DNA from: Pseudoclavibacter terrae
Lineage (GTDB): Bacteria; Actinomycetota; Actinomycetes; Actinomycetales; Microbacteriaceae
Length of the DNA stretch: 64,000 nucleotides
Direction: 5' to 3'
Assembly: GCF_008831075.1 (NCBI RefSeq)
Contig: NZ_WBJX01000004.1
Span: 62,001 to 126,000, forward strand
Numbering within the stretch: position 1 is the first letter of the stretch; every line of letters starts with the position of its first letter. Positions 54,730 through 63,388 of this stretch are shown piece after piece. The position numbers and the translations under genes are program-made. The notes beneath the pieces were generated by a model. That model had not been told where the DNA came from. It did no database searches and saw nothing but the letters and a program-made list of their open reading frames with translations.

Positions 54730-54802
54730 GGCCGCCTGCGAGAATCGAACTCGCGACCTATTCATTACGAGTGAATCGCTCTGCCGACTGAGCTAAGGCG
54801 GC
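54730..54802 (-). tRNA. tRNA-Thr (anticodon CGT)
   Basis: 73 bases fold as a full cloverleaf on the minus strand: 7-bp acceptor stem GCCGCCT/AGGCGGC, D arm GCTC...GAGC, anticodon stem ATTCA/TGAAT with loop CTCGTAA (anticodon CGT, reading ACG), 5-base variable loop and T arm GCGAG/CTCGC with loop TTCGATT. The CCA end is not encoded. Confidence 0.96.
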
Positions 54803-54889
54803 CTGCCTGCAGCTCAGCTCCCTGGGGTGCTGAACTCGACACCAAAGCATAACGCACACTTTGCTCAAGTGCACATCGGGGTGTCGCGG

Positions 54890-56485
54890 TCAGCAGACCA
54901 GCCCTTCGGCGGGCACGGTGCCGTCGATGAAGTAGGCGTCGACAGCTCCGGTGATGCAGCTGTCGCCCTGCGTGTAGGCGAGGTGCCCTTCGCCCTCGAA
55001 GGTGAGCAGCGTGGCCGACTCGAGCTGCTCGGTCACGGCTTCCGCCCACGCGTACGGCGTGGCTGGGTCGCCCGTCGTGCCGATGACGAGGACGGGGTCG
55101 GCTCCTGCACCCGTGACGGGTGCGAGCTCGTTCGTGGATGGGAATGCCCACTGCTGGCAGGTCGTGTCGCCGAGCGCTTCGGGTCCCGGAATGCCGATCG
55201 GGGTCGACTCTGCGATCTGTCGGTTGAAGTCGGCGATCTTGGCCGGGTCGGTCTCGACGGGGTAGTCGAGGCAGTTGATGGCGGTGAAGGCCTCGAACAT
55301 GTTGTCGGCGTATGTGCCGTCTGGCCCGCGTCCGTAGTAGGAGTCGCTGAGCGCGAAGAAGCCTGCGGGGTCGCCTGCTGTCTCGAAGGTGGCGAATGCG
55401 TCGCTCAGGTACGGCCAGCTCTGGTCGTTGTAGAGGGCCGAGCTGATGGCCGTGTCGATGACGCCGCTTGTGAGCTTGCGGCCGTCTGCGTTCACGGGGA
55501 GGGTGTCGTCGGCCTCTGCCATGAGGGTGTTGATCTTCGCGATCGCCTCGTCGACGGTGCCGGTGAACGGGCAGCTCGTCGTGGTCAGGCAGTCTTCGAG
55601 GTAGGTGCGGGTGGCCTCTCCGAAGGCGCCCTGCTGGGCGAGCACCACCTCGAACGTCGACAGCGTCGGGTCCGTGGCGCCGTCGAGCACGACGCGGCCG
55701 ACGGTTTCCGGGAACATGTCGATGTACTGCGCGCCGATGTCGGTGCCGTAGGAGAACCCGAAGTAGTTGACCTTGGGGTCGCCGACGAGCGCGCGCAGCA
55801 GGTCGAGGTCCTGCACGGTGCTCTTCGTGTCGACGAACTCGAGGAGCGCTCCCGTGTTCTCGAGGCAGTCGTCGGCGAACTCCTTCGAGTTCGCGGTGAC
55901 CTCGGCGATGATCTGCTCGTCGGTCGCGGTGTCCGGGTCGAGGTCCTCGTCGACGCCGTAGAACCACTCGTCCATGCCGGCGTCGTCCCGGCACTCGACC
56001 GCGCTCGATTCGCCCACGCCCCGCGGGTCCCAGCCCACGATGTCGAAGTCCTCCATGAGCTCCGGCGTGAAGACATACTGGGCGCTGTCGCGCACGAACG
56101 AGACTCCGGATGCGCCGGGGCCGCCGGGGTTGGTGAAGATCGTCCCGATCGGGTTGCCGCTCGATGCGGGTACCTTCACCATGGCGAGTTCGATCTGCTC
56201 CGAGGTCCCGTCTGCCCAGTTCATGGGAGCTTCCGCGGTTGCGCATTCGAGACCGCTGCCGCACTCGTCCCAGCCGAGGTCCTGCTCGTAGAAGGTCTGG
56301 ATGCTGGGGTCGAGGCCGGTCGGGATGACGTCGACGTCCTCCGCCTGCCCGCCGCCCCCGCCGGAGCCTCCGCCTGCAAGCGTCGTGACGAGCGTGCATC
56401 CGCTGAGCAGGAAGACGGCTGCGCCGGTGAGGAGCGAGGCGCGGATGCTGCGCGTCGTCGCGCGACGAGTGGTGGGTCTGGTCAT
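54890..56485 (-). CDS. Secreted TAP-like alpha/beta hydrolase lipoprotein (tripeptidyl aminopeptidase family)
   Basis: 531 residues. Signal peptide with lipobox FLLSGC, a Gly-rich linker, then the SlpD/TAP-like hydrolase fold: oxyanion region NPGGPGASG, WDPRGVGES, nucleophile GFSYGT, acid Asp in IGTTGDPATPY and His in EGEGHLAYTQG. The last Cys-containing segment (LVC at the C terminus) is typical of the TAP-like C-terminal domain. It probably cuts peptides from the N terminus outside the cell. ATG overlaps the holB stop by 4 bases (ATGA). Confidence 0.9.
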   Translation of the reverse strand: MTRPTTRRATTRSIRASLLTGAAVFLLSGCTLVTTLAGGGSGGGGGQAEDVDVIPTGLDPSIQTFYEQDLGWDECGSGLECATAEAPMNWADGTSEQIELAMVKVPASSGNPIGTIFTNPGGPGASGVSFVRDSAQYVFTPELMEDFDIVGWDPRGVGESSAVECRDDAGMDEWFYGVDEDLDPDTATDEQIIAEVTANSKEFADDCLENTGALLEFVDTKSTVQDLDLLRALVGDPKVNYFGFSYGTDIGAQYIDMFPETVGRVVLDGATDPTLSTFEVVLAQQGAFGEATRTYLEDCLTTTSCPFTGTVDEAIAKINTLMAEADDTLPVNADGRKLTSGVIDTAISSALYNDQSWPYLSDAFATFETAGDPAGFFALSDSYYGRGPDGTYADNMFEAFTAINCLDYPVETDPAKIADFNRQIAESTPIGIPGPEALGDTTCQQWAFPSTNELAPVTGAGADPVLVIGTTGDPATPYAWAEAVTEQLESATLLTFEGEGHLAYTQGDSCITGAVDAYFIDGTVPAEGLVC

Positions 56486-57651
56486 GATGCTCCCTGCTGC
56501 TTCGTCGTCCAGCTGATCAAGAATGCCTCGAGGACAAGCGCCACGGGAACGTTTGCGGCGAGTCGTGCTCTGGCTCTGCTCGCCGCGTCGATGCTCGTGA
56601 GCACGTCGTCGGAGCTGCGGGAGCTGGTTGCGGATTCCAGTTCGCGCCGTCGGTGCTCGTTGACGAGCTCGACCGGGAGTGCGAGCTGCAGCATGAGCAG
56701 GTCTCGCAGCAGGGAGACCGAGTCGGTCAGGATGCGATCGATCGCGTCGACCTGACCGCGCTTGGCTCTGCGCTTCTGATGCTCTTCGAGTTCGCGGATC
56801 TGTCCGCGCAGCTGCCTCGGCACTGCCTGCCCCGGGGTGAGCCCGAGGGACCGGAATGCGGCTGCCCGCTCCTTGTCGTCGCGGTCTGCCGCGTTCGCGG
56901 TGGCGTCCTCGTCGGCGATGGCGACGAGTTGCGCGGCCTTCCGCACCGCGTCACCGGTGGTGCGAATGTCGAGCAGGCCGTCGAGGGACGCGTCGCGGCG
57001 GCCCCACGCCTCTTCGCTCGTGGCAAGTCGCTTGGCCATGCCGACGTGGCTCTGCGCCTCGCGTGCGGCCCGCAGGGCGATTTCCGGTTCGATGCCGTCG
57101 CGACGCACGAGCAGTCCGGCGACGTCTCGGACTTCCGGCACCCGAAGCCGCACGCTGCGGACGCGTGAGCGGATCGTGGGCAGCAGGTCGGCCTCGCTGG
57201 GCGCGCAGAGCACCCACACGGTCGACTCCGGTGGCTCTTCGATGGCCTTGAGCAGCGTGTTCGAGGTGCGTGCGACCATGCGGTCGGCGTCTTCGACGAG
57301 GATGACCCGATAGCGCCCGGTCATCGGCGACATGGATGCGCGCTCGACGAGTTCGCGTGCCGTCTTGATGTCGAGCTGCACGGTTTCCGTGACGACGGCC
57401 GTGAGGTCGGGGTGCGAGCGGGCGCGCACCTGCACGCAGGACGGGCATACGCCGCATCCGTCGTTCGGGCACAGCAGTGCCGCCGCGAAGGCGTAGCCCA
57501 TGTTGCTTCGACCGGAACCGGGTGGGCCGGTGATGAGCCACGAGTTCGTCATGCCGCTCGTGTCCACTGCCCCGCGCTTGGAGGCCTTCGCCGCGTTCGA
57601 GAACAGGGCGATCGCGTCGTCCTGACCGGAGAGGTCGTCCCAGACGGTCAT
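56482..57651 (-). CDS. holB: DNA polymerase III subunit delta'
   Basis: 389 residues of the AAA+ clamp-loader family. The P-loop reads GPPGSGRSNMG with Arg where ATPases have Lys, as expected for delta', which does not hydrolyse ATP. The zinc module is CPNDGCGVCPSC, and the RTSNTLLKAIEEPP stretch corresponds to the SRC arginine-finger motif. It loads the sliding clamp together with DnaX and HolA. The ATG at 57649-57651 lies 2 bases after the tmk stop. The order topA-tmk-holB is conserved in actinobacteria. Confidence 0.93.
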   Translation of the reverse strand: MTVWDDLSGQDDAIALFSNAAKASKRGAVDTSGMTNSWLITGPPGSGRSNMGYAFAAALLCPNDGCGVCPSCVQVRARSHPDLTAVVTETVQLDIKTARELVERASMSPMTGRYRVILVEDADRMVARTSNTLLKAIEEPPESTVWVLCAPSEADLLPTIRSRVRSVRLRVPEVRDVAGLLVRRDGIEPEIALRAAREAQSHVGMAKRLATSEEAWGRRDASLDGLLDIRTTGDAVRKAAQLVAIADEDATANAADRDDKERAAAFRSLGLTPGQAVPRQLRGQIRELEEHQKRRAKRGQVDAIDRILTDSVSLLRDLLMLQLALPVELVNEHRRRELESATSSRSSDDVLTSIDAASRARARLAANVPVALVLEAFLISWTTKQQGAS

Positions 57652-57653
57652 GG

Positions 57654-58292
57654 CTACGCGCCGACCGGGCGCCGCTCGAGGAGCTCGGCGACGCGGGTGC
57701 GGATGCGCTCGGCCACACGCTCTCGGGGTTGGGTCGCGTCGATCACGAGGAATCTGTCCGGCTCGGCGGAGGCAAGGCCGAGGAAGGCGGATCGGACGGC
57801 GTCGTGGAAGTCCTTCGATTCGGCTTCGAGCCGGTCGTAGGTGCCGCGGGTCGCGCCGATGCGTCTGCGCCCCTCTTCCGGATCGAGGTCGAAGAGCACG
57901 GTGAGGTCGGGGAGCAGGCCGCGCGAGGCCCACAGCGAGAGGTCCCTGACCTCGTCGGCACCGAGCTCGCGGCCCCTGCCCTGGTAGGCGATGGAGGAGT
58001 CGAGGTAGCGGTCCTGCACGACGATGTCGCCGCGCTCGAGCGCTGGCCGGACGACGGTTGCGATGTGGTGTGCACGGTCGGCGGCGTACAGGAGCGCCTC
58101 GGCTCGGGCATCCATGTGTCCCTTGCGGTGCAGCACGAGCTCGCGGATGTCGGCGCCGAGGTCGGTGCCGCCGGGTTCGCGCGTGCGCACGACGGTCTGC
58201 CCGAGGCCTGCCAGCCAGTCTTCGAGCAGGGCCGAGTGCGTTGATTTGCCCGCGCCGTCGCCGCCCTCGAGCGTGATGAAGAGGCCCGTCAT
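57654..58292 (-). CDS. tmk: Thymidylate kinase
   Basis: 212 residues. It phosphorylates dTMP to dTDP. P-loop LEGGDGAGKSTHS, DRX motif VQDRYLDSSIAYQGRG, and the lid region with DPEEGRRRIGATRG. The start overlaps the topA stop (ATGA), and holB follows after 2 bases. Confidence 0.95.
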   Translation of the reverse strand: MTGLFITLEGGDGAGKSTHSALLEDWLAGLGQTVVRTREPGGTDLGADIRELVLHRKGHMDARAEALLYAADRAHHIATVVRPALERGDIVVQDRYLDSSIAYQGRGRELGADEVRDLSLWASRGLLPDLTVLFDLDPEEGRRRIGATRGTYDRLEAESKDFHDAVRSAFLGLASAEPDRFLVIDATQPRERVAERIRTRVAELLERRPVGA

Positions 58293-61186
58293 TCGCTGCT
58301 TGCTGCCCCGCTGGCCTTGGCCGCAGGCTTCTTGGCTGGCGCGCGCTTCGCGGCAGGCTTCTTCGCTGCCGTCGTCTTCGTCGCTGCTGCCTTGGAGGCG
58401 GCTGGCTTCTTGGCGGCGGGCTTCTTCGCTGCGGGCTTCTTCGCTGCCGTGGTCTTGCGTTTCACCGGACCCTTGGCGCGCTTGTCGGCGAGCATCTGCA
58501 CGGCTTCCTCGAACGTGACGTCCTCCGGGTTGGCGCCGCGTGACACGGTCACGTTGGTCTCGCCGTCGGTGACGTACGGGCCGAAGCGACCGTCCTTGAT
58601 CTTGATCGGCTTGCCGCTCACGGGGTCGGCTTCGAACTCCTTGATGGCCGCCTTCGTCGTGCGTGCCCCGTACTTGGGCTGGGCGAAGAGCTCGTTGGCG
58701 GCCTCGAGCGTGACGGTGAAGATCTCGTCCTCGCTCGTGAGGGACCGCGTGTCGGTGCCCTTCTTCAGGTACGGCCCGTACCGGCCGTTCTGGGCCGTGA
58801 TCTCGGCACCCGTCTCGGCGTCGACGCCGACCACCCTGGGCAGCTCGAGCAGCCCGATCGCCTGCTCGTAGGTGACCTGCTCTGGGATCATCGATTTGAA
58901 GAGGGACGCCGTGCGTGGCTTCTCGGCGGCGGCGGCCTTTTTGGCGCGCGGCTTCTTGACCGGACGACCCTCGGCAGCGGCTGCCTTCGCTTCGGCTTCC
59001 TCCGCGAGGGCCTTCGCCTTGGCCTCAGCTTCAGCGGCGGCTTCCTCGGCCTCAGACGGAGCCTCGGTCACGTACGGGCCGAAGCGGCCGTCCTTCACGA
59101 CGATGCGCTTGCCGGTTTCGGGGACGACGCCGAGCACGCGATCCGTCTGGATGGGCGCTTCGACGAGCTCGACGGCCTTCTCCGCCGTCAGCTCGTCTGG
59201 AGCCAGGTCCTCGGGGACGTTGACGCGCCGCGGGGTCTCGCCCTCGGTCTCGGGAGCGACCTCGAGATAGGGGCCGTAGCGTCCGATGCGCAGGACGATG
59301 CCGTCGGCGAGCGGGGTCGAGTTGATCTCTCGCGCATCGATCTCGCCGAGGTTGTCGATGACGCCGCGGAGCCCCTTGTGGTCGTCGGTTCCGAAGTAGA
59401 ACCCGCGCAGCCAGTCGTTGCGCTGCTCGGTGCCTGCGGCGATGCGGTCGAGGTCGCCTTCCATCTGCGCCGTGAAGTTGTACTCGACGAGGTCGTGGAA
59501 GTGCTCTTCGAGGAGGCGCACGACGGAGAATGCCGTCCAGCTGGGGACGAGCGCGCTGCCGCGCGGGGCGACGTATCCGCGGTCGATGATGGTGGAGATG
59601 ATGGACGCGTACGTCGACGGGCGGCCGATGCCGAGCTCGTCGAGCGTCTTGACGAGGCTCGCCTCCGTGTAGCGCGGGGGCGGGCTGGTCTCGTGGCTCT
59701 TCGCGTCTGCCGTCTCCGGGTCGAGCTTCTGCCCCTTGGTGAGCGGCGGCAGCTTCGCTTCTGCTGTGGTCGAGTCGTCGCGCGCCTCGTCTTTCCCTTC
59801 CTCGTAGGCGGCGAGGAAGCCGCGGAAGGTGATGACGGTGCCGGACGCCTGGAACTCGGCGACGCGGCTGGTGACGGTGCCCTGCGCATCGGAGACGTCG
59901 ATGGGCGAGGCGTCGATCGTGACGGTCGCCGTCTGGCCCTTGGCGTCAGCCATCTGCGAGGCGATGGTGCGCTTCCAGATGAGGTCGTACAGCTTGAAGT
60001 CGTTGGGGCTCAGCTTGGGTCGAAGCTCGCTCGGCAGCGCGAACGTGGACCCGGCGGGCCTGACGGCCTCGTGCGCTTCCTGCGCGTTCTTCGACTTCGA
60101 GCCGTAGAGGCGAGGCGCCGATGGAACCGTCTCGGCTCCGTAGAGCTTGGCGGCCTGCGTGCGCGCAGCATTGAGCGCCTGCGACGACAGCGACGAGGAG
60201 TCGGTACGCATGTACGTGATGTAGCCGTTCTCGTACAGCGACTGGGCGACGCTCATCGTCTGCCGTGCAGTGAAGCGCAGCTTGCGGGCGGCCTCCTGCT
60301 GCAGGGTCGAGGTCGTGAACGGCGCGGCGGGGCGTCGAGTGTACGGCTTGGACTCGACGGAGGACACCGTGACGGGGACCGTGCCGGCCGTGAGCTGCAC
60401 GGTCATGGTGGTCGCCTCGGCTTCGCCGAGGATCACGGAGGAGTTCTTGAGCACACCGTGGTCGTCGAAGTCGCGTCCGGTGGCGACGCGCTCGCCGTCG
60501 AGCTTCGTCAGACGGGCGACGAACGCCGAGCCGTCCTTGCCCTGCTCTGGCGCGAAGCGGGCTTCGACACCCCAGTAGCTGGCCTTCACGAATGCGAGAC
60601 GCTCGCGCTCGCGGTCGACGATGAGGCGTGTCGCGGCTGACTGCACGCGGCCGGCGGAGAGCCCGGGGCCGACCTTGCGCCACAGCACGGGCGACACCTC
60701 GTAGCCGTAGAGGCGGTCGAGGATGCGCCTGGTCTCCTGCGCGTCGACGAGGTGCACGTCGATGTCTCGTGTGCGGTCCTTCGCGGCTTCGATCGCCTCG
60801 CGGGTGATCTCGTGGAACACCATGCGCTTGACGGGGACCTTCGGCTGGAGGACCTGCAGGAGGTGCCAGGCGATGGCCTCCCCTTCGCGGTCCTCATCAG
60901 TTGCGAGGATGAGCTCGTCGGCGTCCTTGAGCGCCCGCTTGAGCTCGGCGACGGTCTTCTTCTTCTGGTCGGAGACCACGTAGTACGGCTCGAAGCCGTT
61001 GTCGACGTCGACGCTGAACTTCCCGAGGGAGCCCTTCTTGAGTTCGGGCGGGAGGTTCTTGGGCTCGATGAGGTCGCGGATGTGTCCGACGCTGGCGAGC
61101 ACGGTGTAGTCATCACCGAGATACTGCGAGATGCTCTTCACTTTGGTCGGCGACTCGACGATGACCAGTGTGTTGCTGCCTGACAC
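58289..61186 (-). CDS. topA: DNA topoisomerase I
   Basis: 965 residues. It relaxes negative supercoils through a covalent 5'-phosphotyrosine. Toprim domain with IVESPTKVKSI and ATDEDREGEAIAWH; catalytic Tyr near residue 325 in GYITYMRTDS. Four C-terminal Topo_C repeats are marked by GRYGPYL/GRFGPYV, with a Glu/Ala/Lys-rich linker between the second and third. The tail ends in about 50 residues of AAKKPA-type repeats that bind DNA and make actinobacterial TopA processive. Start is GTG at 61184-61186 with AAGGA seven bases upstream; the longer in-frame form lacks homology. Confidence 0.96.
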   Translation of the reverse strand: MSGSNTLVIVESPTKVKSISQYLGDDYTVLASVGHIRDLIEPKNLPPELKKGSLGKFSVDVDNGFEPYYVVSDQKKKTVAELKRALKDADELILATDEDREGEAIAWHLLQVLQPKVPVKRMVFHEITREAIEAAKDRTRDIDVHLVDAQETRRILDRLYGYEVSPVLWRKVGPGLSAGRVQSAATRLIVDRERERLAFVKASYWGVEARFAPEQGKDGSAFVARLTKLDGERVATGRDFDDHGVLKNSSVILGEAEATTMTVQLTAGTVPVTVSSVESKPYTRRPAAPFTTSTLQQEAARKLRFTARQTMSVAQSLYENGYITYMRTDSSSLSSQALNAARTQAAKLYGAETVPSAPRLYGSKSKNAQEAHEAVRPAGSTFALPSELRPKLSPNDFKLYDLIWKRTIASQMADAKGQTATVTIDASPIDVSDAQGTVTSRVAEFQASGTVITFRGFLAAYEEGKDEARDDSTTAEAKLPPLTKGQKLDPETADAKSHETSPPPRYTEASLVKTLDELGIGRPSTYASIISTIIDRGYVAPRGSALVPSWTAFSVVRLLEEHFHDLVEYNFTAQMEGDLDRIAAGTEQRNDWLRGFYFGTDDHKGLRGVIDNLGEIDAREINSTPLADGIVLRIGRYGPYLEVAPETEGETPRRVNVPEDLAPDELTAEKAVELVEAPIQTDRVLGVVPETGKRIVVKDGRFGPYVTEAPSEAEEAAAEAEAKAKALAEEAEAKAAAAEGRPVKKPRAKKAAAAEKPRTASLFKSMIPEQVTYEQAIGLLELPRVVGVDAETGAEITAQNGRYGPYLKKGTDTRSLTSEDEIFTVTLEAANELFAQPKYGARTTKAAIKEFEADPVSGKPIKIKDGRFGPYVTDGETNVTVSRGANPEDVTFEEAVQMLADKRAKGPVKRKTTAAKKPAAKKPAAKKPAASKAAATKTTAAKKPAAKRAPAKKPAAKASGAASSE

Positions 61187-61274
61187 AAGCGTTCCTTGGA
61201 TGGGTCTGCGTGCTTTCGCACGACGATTCCGGCTGGCCGGAGTTATGTGGGGGCTGTTGCCACCCGTGGGCGTC

Positions 61275-61280
61275 ATTATA
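61275..61280 (-). promoter_or_regulatory. topA promoter -10 box
   Basis: A perfect TATAAT on the minus strand, rare in this high-GC window, with CTTCCG seventeen bases upstream (61298-61303). It gives an 80-base leader to the topA GTG. AT-rich TopA promoters are usually supercoiling-responsive, which would fit here. Confidence 0.6.
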
Positions 61281-61338
61281 TGGACGGGGTGGCTGGGCGG
61301 AAGGCCTCCGACTGCCGGCGGCTCCGCTTCACGGCTTC

Positions 61339-61707
61339 TCAGCGAGGTGGCGGTCCTGCCCTCGATGGTTCCGAAAAGACGAACGGGCCGGACTCTACAC
61401 GAACTCGCACAACGGCCTCACGGCCGCTGATCGTGCAGGCCTCGAGCGAGGCGCCGTTCGCGGTGACGACACGGGCGGCTTCCTCGCACGGATCGCCCGA
61501 CTTCAGCCCTGACGCGACGTCGGCGGCGGCGAGGGCGCCGGCGTCGGCCGCGGCGTGTGCTGTCTGCTTGGCGGGGAATGCCGACAGCACGTTGACGGCT
61601 CCGACGGTGAGCGCAAGGAGAAGGAGCGAGACCGCCAGCATGACAACTCCACCGGCGCCTCGTTCTCCGCCCAGGTTTCGGGGAGGTGCCGACGCCTCGG
61701 CGCTCAT
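61339..61707 (-). CDS. Tad-cluster secreted protein with N-terminal membrane segment (Rv3655c-like)
   Basis: 122 residues. After a short basic stretch (GGERGAG) comes one hydrophobic helix, GVVMLAVSLLLLALTVGAVNVL, then AAADAGALAAADVASGL, a pattern shared by TadE/TadG-like pseudopilins. Two Cys follow (residues near 75 and 90). It overlaps the TadE-like gene by 4 bases and is the last gene of the pilus cluster. The equivalent place in Mycobacterium is held by small TadE-like proteins. Confidence 0.8.
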   Translation of the reverse strand: MSAEASAPPRNLGGERGAGGVVMLAVSLLLLALTVGAVNVLSAFPAKQTAHAAADAGALAAADVASGLKSGDPCEEAARVVTANGASLEACTISGREAVVRVRVESGPFVFSEPSRAGPPPR

Positions 61708-62072
61708 CGTCCGCCGCCGAGGGCGCAGGCGCGGGCGCCGATGTCCACGGGGAGTACGCGCTCGCCGAGGACGAGTGGCGTGGATGCGCGCGCACAGACG
61801 AGGCCGTCTGGCCGGCTGATCTCGAGTTCCGCGTCGGGTACGAGCGAATGCACGTGCTCGCGAGCGATGGCCTCGTCGTCTCCACGTGCCACGAGCCTGA
61901 CAGCGTCGGCGACGGCATCCTGCAACCGGATCTGCACGACGACGCCCTGCAGTCCCGTCAGGCAGAAGGCGAGCAGGAGGACGACCACGGGTGCCGCGAT
62001 GGCGAACTCCGCCGTCGCCGACCCACGTTGCGAGCTCGCGGGCGGGAGCCATCGGGGCACCCGGCGCATCAT
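61704..62072 (-). CDS. TadE-like minor pilin
   Basis: 122 residues. QRGSATAEFAIAAPVVVLLLAFCLTGL is the TadE signature with the Glu at position 5 of the pilin helix. The rest is an extracytoplasmic domain with two Cys. It probably joins the Flp-type fibre or its base. The start overlaps the Flp-like gene stop by 4 bases. Confidence 0.85.
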   Translation of the reverse strand: MMRRVPRWLPPASSQRGSATAEFAIAAPVVVLLLAFCLTGLQGVVVQIRLQDAVADAVRLVARGDDEAIAREHVHSLVPDAELEISRPDGLVCARASTPLVLGERVLPVDIGARACALGGGR

Positions 62073-62287
62073 TCGTCCAGCGTGAGTGCGGTGCGGATGA
62101 TGTTCTCGAGCAAGCCCTTGACCTCATCGCTCTGCATGATGACGACGAGGAGCCCCGCGAACGCGACGGCTGCCATCGTCGCGATCGCGTACTCGGCTGT
62201 CGCCGCCCCCTCGTCCTCGCGCATCCGCTGCCGGAGTCTGCTCAGCGGGCCGCGGGATGCGTCGCCGAAGGTCGTGATCTGGAACAT
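62069..62287 (-). CDS. Flp-like major pilin candidate (DUF4244 type)
   Basis: 72 residues. A basic N-terminal leader of about 28 residues, then EDEGAATAEYAIATMAAVAFAGLLVVIM: a Flp-type prepilin helix with the Glu-Tyr pair, and a short C-terminal tail. GAGAGG-type ribosome site (AGAGAGGT) 6 bases before ATG, stronger than its neighbours, which fits a major subunit made in excess. Confidence 0.85.
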   Translation of the reverse strand: MFQITTFGDASRGPLSRLRQRMREDEGAATAEYAIATMAAVAFAGLLVVIMQSDEVKGLLENIIRTALTLDE

Positions 62288-62347
62288 GGGTGTACCTCTC
62301 TTATTGCGTATCGACGGTTCGAATGCGGCACGGGCGTCTCGGGCGGC

Positions 62348-63388
62348 TCAGAGCCGCGAGATGGTCTGGGTCACGACGGCGAGGATGAGCGGAGCGACGC
62401 CGAGCAGGAGAAAGGCCGGGAGCACGCACAGGCCGAGCGGCAGCATGAGTCGCACGCCGAGTTCGGCCGCCTTCTTGCTCGATGCGGCGCGGGCGTCGCG
62501 TCGCTCGAGCGCGGCTTCGCTGCGCAAGAGGGATGCGGCGGGCACCCCGGCCTCGCGGGCGAGCTCCAGCACCCGGTCGACGCGCCCGCCGCCGAGGCCC
62601 GTTCGCGCCGTGGAATGCCGACCGGTACCGAGCGCCGCGTCGTCGAGCGCGCGCTGCACCAGTGGGCGGACGGCGGCGACGGATGTGCCTCCCAGCATCC
62701 CGAGTGCCGTCAGGTCCATGGCGAGGCCGGGCAGCTGCTCTCGTCGTGACGCCGCTGCGATGAGTGCCCTGTTCCAGACGTGCGCGGTGACCATGAGGGC
62801 GGCCCCTCCCCCAAGGCAGGCGAGGCCGATCGGGGTCCCGAAGAGCATGCCGAGGCTGTCGAAGCCGAGCGCGAGCCCGAGAAGGATTCCGACGGCGGGC
62901 AACGCCATGACGAGCCGTGCGGCGCTGCTCGGGCCCGCGAGCGCGAGTTGGACCTCCCGTTCGGAGGCGCCGAAGTCGCGGAACGTCTGGGCCAGCTCGC
63001 CGAGACCCCGGGCAAGCGGGGCTCCCGTGCTCTCGGCGAGGGACCAGGCGCACCCGAGGGCTCGCCAGCTCGGCTCCTCGCGCTCCCGGAGCATCGTGCC
63101 GACTCGCTCGCCAGCGCGCACGCCTCTCGCGATGGTGAGCTCGACGGGATCGTCGGCGCCGGCGCGCCACCGCGCGGGCCGAGGAATCCCCACGCGCAGC
63201 CTGGCTTCCACCCACGATGCGCGCCGCCTCCAGCCGGTTCGTCCGAGCCTCGGCGATTCCTCGGAGGCAGCGAAGCTCGCGACGTGCTGCCACGCAGAAT
63301 CCGACGTCGTGCCGCCTGCGAGCAGGGCCGCGAGTCGCTCGACGACCGCCGCGGTGCGCTCCGCAGCGTCGACCTCATGCTGGGTCAT
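62348..63388 (-). CDS. Type II secretion F-family protein (TadB/TadC-like inner-membrane platform)
   Basis: 346 residues. Hydrophobic segments cluster at about residues 155-205 and at the C terminus (RLMLPLGLCVLPAFLLLGVAPLILAV), with two cytoplasmic domains, the second matching the GspF domain (LAREAGVPAASLLRSEA). Mycobacteria have separate TadB- and TadC-like genes here; this window has only one, which may do both jobs. It overlaps the ATPase stop by 4 bases; a 60-base gap precedes the pilin gene. Confidence 0.85.
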   Translation of the reverse strand: MTQHEVDAAERTAAVVERLAALLAGGTTSDSAWQHVASFAASEESPRLGRTGWRRRASWVEARLRVGIPRPARWRAGADDPVELTIARGVRAGERVGTMLREREEPSWRALGCAWSLAESTGAPLARGLGELAQTFRDFGASEREVQLALAGPSSAARLVMALPAVGILLGLALGFDSLGMLFGTPIGLACLGGGAALMVTAHVWNRALIAAASRREQLPGLAMDLTALGMLGGTSVAAVRPLVQRALDDAALGTGRHSTARTGLGGGRVDRVLELAREAGVPAASLLRSEAALERRDARAASSKKAAELGVRLMLPLGLCVLPAFLLLGVAPLILAVVTQTISRL